The notes under the pieces are model-generated. The model made no database searches and was not told the origin of the DNA. It saw only the letters and a program-made list of their open reading frames with translations. From an uncultured Rhodospirillales bacterium (GTDB lineage Bacteria; Pseudomonadota; Alphaproteobacteria; Acetobacterales; Acetobacteraceae), in NCBI GenBank assembly GCA_903927465.1, contig CAIYMY010000163.1:1-46598 (forward strand): 46,598 nucleotides of DNA, in the 5' to 3' direction. This document shows, one piece after another, positions 42,729 through 46,598 of this stretch. Position numbers and translations under genes: made by a program. Position 1 is the stretch's first letter. Every line of letters starts with the position of its first letter.

Positions 42729-43820
42729 TTAGCCCGCCGCCAGGAATGCGAAGGGTTGCGCCGGCACCAGACGCCCCGCCACCTCGCCCGCATAGATCTG
42801 CCCTTCGGCCATGGGCAGCTTCATCACCGGCGCGCCGGGGCGAAGATTTAGCGAGCCCAGGGCCAACCAGAAGACGTTGGGGCTGACCGCGGAGTCGAAA
42901 TAATAGACGAGGTTCTTCTGGTCGGCGACGGTGCGCCAGATCGTCGAGGACAGGTTGGGCTCTCCTGGGATACCGACGCCGAGGGGCACGCCGACAGACC
43001 GGATGACGCCCAGGACCGAGGCAAGCGCCTGGTCGCCATAGGACCGCCCGGGCACGCTGGCGATATAGGCCGGGTCGGCCTGACGCGGGATGGCATTGAG
43101 CGCCCATTGCGCGCGGGCGAAGCGATCTGCTGCGCGTATGGTGCCTGGCAGGAAGTTGGTCCCGCCGATCCCGGCCCAATAGCGGTTGAGCGCCAATTGT
43201 TCGGCGTAAACCGGCGAGTTTGTCATGACCGTGAAGTCGCGGCTGTGATGGATGACCAGACGGCCGCCGATGTATTCGAAGATCGCGGAGTCCCCGAGGG
43301 CATCGGAAAGCGACAGATGCAGGCTGGCGGGTTTCCCGTTCGGCAGGATCCCCGTGACGACGCTGAAGGGTTCCGGCCGCAGCGCTCCGACGGCTTCTGC
43401 CACGGTCGCGAAATTATCGAGCACGTATTGCGCCCAGATCGAGACGGACAGGCGTGGGCGGCCGGGCGGCGGCGTGCCGTAATCCGACTCGGCAAGGTAG
43501 AGCACATTGGCGAAAAGGCCGCGCTCATTCATGCCGTCTGCCGTGCCTACATTGTAGCCGGAGGCGATGACGCTGCCGTAACGCGCCGTCCATCGCGGGG
43601 TGTTCTGGCCGCCGGCGCCATCGCGCACCATCCCGGCCGGGAAGACCCATAGCTCCGATTTCATGTCTTCGGCCCAGTCCATCGAGCGACCGGTCAGCAC
43701 AAGATTGTCGGCGCCCTGGTACAGGACGCGCGTGCACGCCTCGGCGGTCTTGGCCAGTCCGGTTCCGGCCACGGTCGCAAGCGCAGCGGCAAAAAGCGAA
43801 CGCCGGTGAATGCTCGTCAT
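42729..43820 (-). CDS. Linear amide C-N hydrolase, choloylglycine hydrolase/penicillin V acylase family
   Basis: A 363-residue Ntn hydrolase. The leader 'MTSIHRRSLFAAALATVAGTGLAKTAEA' is followed immediately by Cys29 in 'CTRVLYQG', the N-terminal nucleophile exposed by signal cleavage. 'GRSMDWAEDM' carries the conserved Arg and Asp, and 'MTNSPVYAEQL' the active-site Asn. Relatives hydrolyse conjugated bile acids, penicillin V or N-acyl homoserine lactones; the substrate here is unknown, and the location is probably periplasmic. In the parts read, Asp is mostly GAC, whereas neighbours prefer GAT, which suggests foreign origin. It sits between a methyltransferase and an HNH remnant that look like fragments of one gene. 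Confidence 0.9.
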   Translation of the reverse strand: MTSIHRRSLFAAALATVAGTGLAKTAEACTRVLYQGADNLVLTGRSMDWAEDMKSELWVFPAGMVRDGAGGQNTPRWTARYGSVIASGYNVGTADGMNERGLFANVLYLAESDYGTPPPGRPRLSVSIWAQYVLDNFATVAEAVGALRPEPFSVVTGILPNGKPASLHLSLSDALGDSAIFEYIGGRLVIHHSRDFTVMTNSPVYAEQLALNRYWAGIGGTNFLPGTIRAADRFARAQWALNAIPRQADPAYIASVPGRSYGDQALASVLGVIRSVGVPLGVGIPGEPNLSSTIWRTVADQKNLVYYFDSAVSPNVFWLALGSLNLRPGAPVMKLPMAEGQIYAGEVAGRLVPAQPFAFLAAG

Positions 43821-43919
43821 GAGCTTGGGCTCTCAGGTAAGATACCCTCTCTTGATGGGCTCTTTTGTCGCCGCGCACAAGCGCTGTCCTGCGCAGCCCT
43901 TGGCCGGACCAAACACTTT

Positions 43920-44558
43920 CTACCGTGGTGCCCCGCTCAAGGCGCGCCTGCGCGAGGTTACGAACAAAAAGGGTGTCACGTTCAGGCTCCAGCCAGCGCA
44001 AGCTTGTTGGTCTTCGCGCCTTTCGGTCGCGACACGCAGCGCAAGGCCGTGATCAAGTCCAAGCCGCTCAAGCTCCATCGCATTTACCGGCCACATGGGC
44101 CGGTCATCCGGCGCGGGGCCGTGGCGCAGCGTCATCATGATGCGGCCGCCCGGTTTCAGCAGCGTGACCAGTTTGCGCATCGCACGCGCACGCTCTTCGG
44201 GCCTGACATGCTGCCAAACGCCGCTCAGCCAGATCAGATCAAAGCCGAGGCCCAATTGGTGAATGCTAATCAGGCCGGGCAGGCGATCATCTACCCAGCG
44301 AATGCGCGCATCCGCGTGCAAGCGTCTAGCTTCTTCGCGGAGAGCCTTTGCCGGTTCTGCCGCAATCACCTCCCAGCCATGATTGGCAAACCAAGCTGCA
44401 TCGCGCCCGCTGCCCGCGCCGACATCCAGAACCAAACCTGGCGTAGATGGCAGGAAGGGCAGGGCGTCGGCATGAATCTCTTCAAAGCCGAAGGCCTCAT
44501 AGGCTGCGGTGAATTCGCGAAAGCCGCGATTGTAGGGGCTGATTGTGTCCCAGGCCAT
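43920..44558 (-). CDS. Class I SAM-dependent methyltransferase, probably 5' fragment of a longer gene
   Basis: A 212-residue methyltransferase domain. Motif I is 'LVLDVGAGSGRDAAWFA' (residues about 42-58), the acidic residue follows in 'VIAAEPAKALREEA', then 'FDLIWLSGVWQHV' and 'KLVTLLKPGGRIMMTLRHGP'. From memory, proteins with this exact pattern are much longer: the methyltransferase is followed by several hundred residues and a C-terminal HNH domain. Here the frame ends shortly after 'GWSLNVTPFLFV', and an HNH C-terminus is found about 1.2 kb downstream beyond an unrelated gene. The domain itself looks intact and could still be expressed. No good Shine-Dalgarno precedes the ATG. Confidence 0.75.
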   Translation of the reverse strand: MAWDTISPYNRGFREFTAAYEAFGFEEIHADALPFLPSTPGLVLDVGAGSGRDAAWFANHGWEVIAAEPAKALREEARRLHADARIRWVDDRLPGLISIHQLGLGFDLIWLSGVWQHVRPEERARAMRKLVTLLKPGGRIMMTLRHGPAPDDRPMWPVNAMELERLGLDHGLALRVATERREDQQACAGWSLNVTPFLFVTSRRRALSGAPR

Positions 44559-44562
44559 GTAA

Positions 44563-44599
44563 GATGACTATGCCGCAAAACCCGCTGCGGCACATCATC
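44563..44599 (-). other. Hairpin between binding-protein and methyltransferase genes
   Basis: TGCCGCA pairs with TGCGGCA around an eight-base loop, extended by GATGA/TCATC after small internal gaps. It lies just upstream of the methyltransferase ATG and downstream of the Bug-type gene, without a T-run, so it is an uncertain terminator or leader structure. Confidence 0.35.
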
Positions 44600-44640
44600 A
44601 AAGCTTGGGCCTTGGGCGCTATGCTTGGTCGTAGCCCCCA

Positions 44641-45621
44641 TCACCCCGCCGCGCGAATCCCCCGGCTGCGGATCACCTCGCCCCATTTGGCAAGCTCCCG
44701 CGTCCAATACGCGTCAAACTCCGCCGGGCTATCGCCAATCGGCTCCGTCCCCTGCGTGATCATCTGCTGGCGAAAGGCTGGATCATCCACCGCCGAGCGC
44801 ACCGCACCCGCCAGCCGTTCCACCACCACACTCGGCAGGCCCGCTGGCCCCATCAGCGCCATATCGGTGGACGAATCAAACCCCGTCACACCTGATTCCG
44901 CCAGCGTCGGCAGTTCCGGCAATAGCGAGGATCGCGTGGCTGTGCCCACCGCCAGCAATTTCAGCGTGCCCGCGGCGCGATGCGGCAGTGAAGATACCGC
45001 ATCAATGAAGGACATTTGCGTCTCACCAGCCACCACGGCCTGCATGGAAGGTGCGCCACCACGATACGGCACATGCAGCATCTTAAGCCCCGCAATCGCC
45101 ATCAGCATTTCACTCGCCAAATGGCTTGATGCGCCAATCCCGGCTGAGGAGAAGGAAACCTGTTCTGGCCTGGCCCGCACATAGGCCAGGAATTCCGCGA
45201 TAGTGTTCACCGGCAAGCCAGGATGCACGCAAAGCGCCTGCGGCGTGCGCCCAACCAGGCTGATGCCCGTAAAGCCCGCGCGATTATCATAAGGCAGCGG
45301 GCTGATCAGATGGGGCGCGATGGCATAGGTGCTGTTCGTCGCAAACAGCAGCGTATAGCCATCAGGCCGCGCGCGCGCGACAGCGCCATGCCCAATCGTG
45401 CCGGAAGCTCCAGCGCGATTATCCACAACGAATTGCTGCCCGAAAGCCTGGCTGAAGCGCTGCGCGAAAAGCCGCGCCATGGTGTCGGAAGAACCACCTG
45501 CCACCCAGGGATTGATGATCTGCACCGGGCGCGCGGGCCAAACCTCCTGCGCGGAGGCGTGGCGCAGTGCGGGTGCGGCGAGCAGCCCGGCCAGAACCAC
45601 ACGGCGTTGGATGGAATGCAT
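44641..45621 (-). CDS. Bug/TctC family tripartite tricarboxylate transporter binding protein
   Basis: A 326-residue periplasmic binding protein with the leader 'MHSIQRRVVLAGLLAAPALRHASAQ'. Signatures are 'WPARPVQIINPWVAGGSSDTMARLFAQ', 'FVVDNRAGASGTIGHGAVARARPDGYTLLF', 'LHVPYRGGAPSMQAVVAGETQMSF' and 'GPAGLPSVVVERLAGAV', the standard Bug pattern with the NRxGA ligand loop. It starts 11 bases after the hydantoinase/oxoprolinase stop, so the pair is probably one transcript: uptake of a cyclic amide or related acid linked to its hydrolysis. No TctA/B genes are present. Confidence 0.93.
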   Translation of the reverse strand: MHSIQRRVVLAGLLAAPALRHASAQEVWPARPVQIINPWVAGGSSDTMARLFAQRFSQAFGQQFVVDNRAGASGTIGHGAVARARPDGYTLLFATNSTYAIAPHLISPLPYDNRAGFTGISLVGRTPQALCVHPGLPVNTIAEFLAYVRARPEQVSFSSAGIGASSHLASEMLMAIAGLKMLHVPYRGGAPSMQAVVAGETQMSFIDAVSSLPHRAAGTLKLLAVGTATRSSLLPELPTLAESGVTGFDSSTDMALMGPAGLPSVVVERLAGAVRSAVDDPAFRQQMITQGTEPIGDSPAEFDAYWTRELAKWGEVIRSRGIRAAG

Positions 45622-45632
45622 GGAAGCCTCCT

Positions 45633-46598
45633 TCAGCTTTGAACTAATTCAATGACCAGATTGCGATGCTTGTCCACGGAAACCTGCGCCCCTGGCGGGA
45701 TGACGCAGGTTGATTCGCGTTCTTCCACCAGCGCCGGCCCCGCGAAAGCTGCCCCTGGCGCCAGCCGATACCGGTCATAAACCGCGCAATCGCACCAGCC
45801 ATGGCCTTCAAACAGCGTGCGCCTTATGCCGCGCTGCGCTTCGCCTGCCTCGGCTTGTTGCGCGCCTTCCATGGCGATATCGCGCCCCGGTGCGGAAGCC
45901 GCGAGCCGCCACGTCAGCGCTTCAATCGGCAGCCCATCCAGCGCGCGGCCGAAGCGTTCCCGATAGGCAACAAGGAAATTCTCCGCGATGGCGGCGACAT
46001 CATCCTGTCCCGGCGCAAGGCTTGGCATAGGCACGGGGATTTCAAACCCCTGGCCGACATACCGCATATCCGCCGCCGGTTTGTAGATAATATCGGCAGG
46101 ATCAGCGCCGGCGCCCAGCAGCAGGCCACGTGCTTCCACGACCATTTCAGCATAAAGCGCGGCGATTTTCGCCCAATCCAGCTTTTCCAACCGCCCAACC
46201 AGGCTGCGGACCAAATCTGTCGCAGGCGGGGCTACCAGAAAGCCAATCGCGGAAGCAACACCGGCGCCAAGCGGCACCAGCACGCGCTTGATCTTGAGCA
46301 GCCGCGCCAAATCACACGCATGCACCGGCCCCGCACCACCAAAGGCAATCAGCGTAAAGCGGCGCGGATCGCGGCCCTTTTCGGCCATATGCATGCGGGT
46401 TGCCGCCGCCATGGTCTCATCCACAATGCGGCGAATGCCAAGCGCGGCGTCATCGGCACTCACGCCCAGTTTTGCGGAAAGATCACCACTCACGGCGCGC
46501 GTCACGGCGGGCAGATCAAGCGCCATTTCGCCACCCAGGAAATAGGCGGGATCAAGCCGGCCCAACACCAGATCGGAATCGGTGACGGTGGGCTCAAC
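45633..46598 (-). CDS. Hydantoinase/oxoprolinase A family protein, C-terminal 321 residues (5' end outside window)
   Basis: The frame is open to the window edge and opens with 'VEPTVTDSDLVLGRLDPAYFLGG', a hallmark in the middle of HyuA/OplA-type subunits. Later motifs are 'RRFTLIAFGGAGPVHACDLARLL' (ATPase/actin-like fold), 'LGAGVASAIGFLVAPPATDLVRS', 'ADMRYVGQGFEIPVP' and 'VEERESTCVIPPG'. These enzymes hydrolyse 5-oxoproline, hydantoins or related lactams with ATP, or carboxylate ketones (acetone carboxylase relatives). The usual length is about 680-700 residues, so roughly half is missing upstream. The B subunit is not visible. It is followed by a Bug-type binding protein. Confidence 0.92.
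   Translation of the reverse strand, partial: VEPTVTDSDLVLGRLDPAYFLGGEMALDLPAVTRAVSGDLSAKLGVSADDAALGIRRIVDETMAAATRMHMAEKGRDPRRFTLIAFGGAGPVHACDLARLLKIKRVLVPLGAGVASAIGFLVAPPATDLVRSLVGRLEKLDWAKIAALYAEMVVEARGLLLGAGADPADIIYKPAADMRYVGQGFEIPVPMPSLAPGQDDVAAIAENFLVAYRERFGRALDGLPIEALTWRLAASAPGRDIAMEGAQQAEAGEAQRGIRRTLFEGHGWCDCAVYDRYRLAPGAAFAGPALVEERESTCVIPPGAQVSVDKHRNLVIELVQS

Noticed and set aside
43903-43914. A VWSG tetrapeptide in the +1 frame just after the methyltransferase
   Set aside because: In long methyltransferase-HNH proteins a similar motif precedes the HNH site as I remember it, but four residues in a shifted frame next to another gene are easily chance.
1-46598. CRISPR arrays, tRNA or rRNA genes, insertion sequences, prophage
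   Set aside because: None was seen: no regularly spaced repeats, no cloverleaf-like gaps, no transposase or integrase frames, and no gene-free stretch above 300 bases.

Overview
The window is about 46.6 kb of GC-rich DNA (roughly 60% G+C by eye). It is almost completely coding, with no gene-free stretch longer than 300 bases and no tRNA, rRNA, CRISPR array or recognisable insertion sequence. The gene families point to an alphaproteobacterium, probably Rhodospirillales/Acetobacteraceae (Roseomonas-like). The grounds are an alphaproteobacterial-type RecA with a GAAC-N7-GAAC LexA box, a dnaB-alr-mlaE-mlaF block, and many orphan Bug/TctC and twin-arginine binding proteins. The lineage call is an inference from content, not from a database search.

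Layout. (1) 1-4870, minus strand: a tightly spaced operon gloB, GST, DUF985 cupin, methyltransferase, rpe, heparinase-like, and the first 25 codons of a probable glycosyltransferase. (2) 4932-6663, plus: a methyltransferase and an SMP-30/gluconolactonase-like gene. (3) 6650-11156, minus: glpK, a SelA-like PLP enzyme, an AtuA-family gene and a small AtuA-associated gene, with a two-hairpin dispersed repeat between the PLP enzyme and AtuA. (4) 11210-13442, plus: a GST and an amidohydrolase. (5) 13446-17309, minus: an Fe3+-type ABC importer (binding protein, fused double permease, ATPase), divergent from a TIM-barrel gene and an orphan family-5 binding protein. (6) 20175-24357, plus: housekeeping block dnaB, alr, mlaE, mlaF. 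(7) 24369-26296, minus: nitronate monooxygenase translationally coupled to an AT-rich, probably foreign DUF429-like gene. (8) 26467-34365, plus: a catabolic operon with a ThDP enzyme, a complete CUT1-type ABC sugar importer, a D-2-hydroxyacid dehydrogenase and a crotonase. A perfect palindrome lies in its upstream region. (9) 34331-41041: MFS transporter, YqhA-family protein, a TRAP system whose dctP faces dctQM tail to tail, and a Bug-type binding protein. (10) 41097-46598, minus: recA with an SOS box, an HNH remnant, a choloylglycine-hydrolase-like gene, a methyltransferase, a second Bug protein and the 3' part of a hydantoinase/oxoprolinase gene.

Function. Much of the accessory content is nutrient acquisition: three ABC-type binding proteins, one TRAP and two TctC-type proteins, each near hydrolases, lactonases, dehydrogenases or lyases. 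This suggests a scavenger of small organic acids, sugar acids and amides.

The observations most worth a second look are four. One is the apparent break-up of a methyltransferase-HNH fusion gene next to recA, with an unrelated Ntn hydrolase lying between the fragments. Another is the pair of diverged two-hairpin repeats with compensatory stem changes. The third is the ThDP/ABC/dehydrogenase/crotonase operon with its candidate operator. The last is the glpK/SelA-like/AtuA operon.
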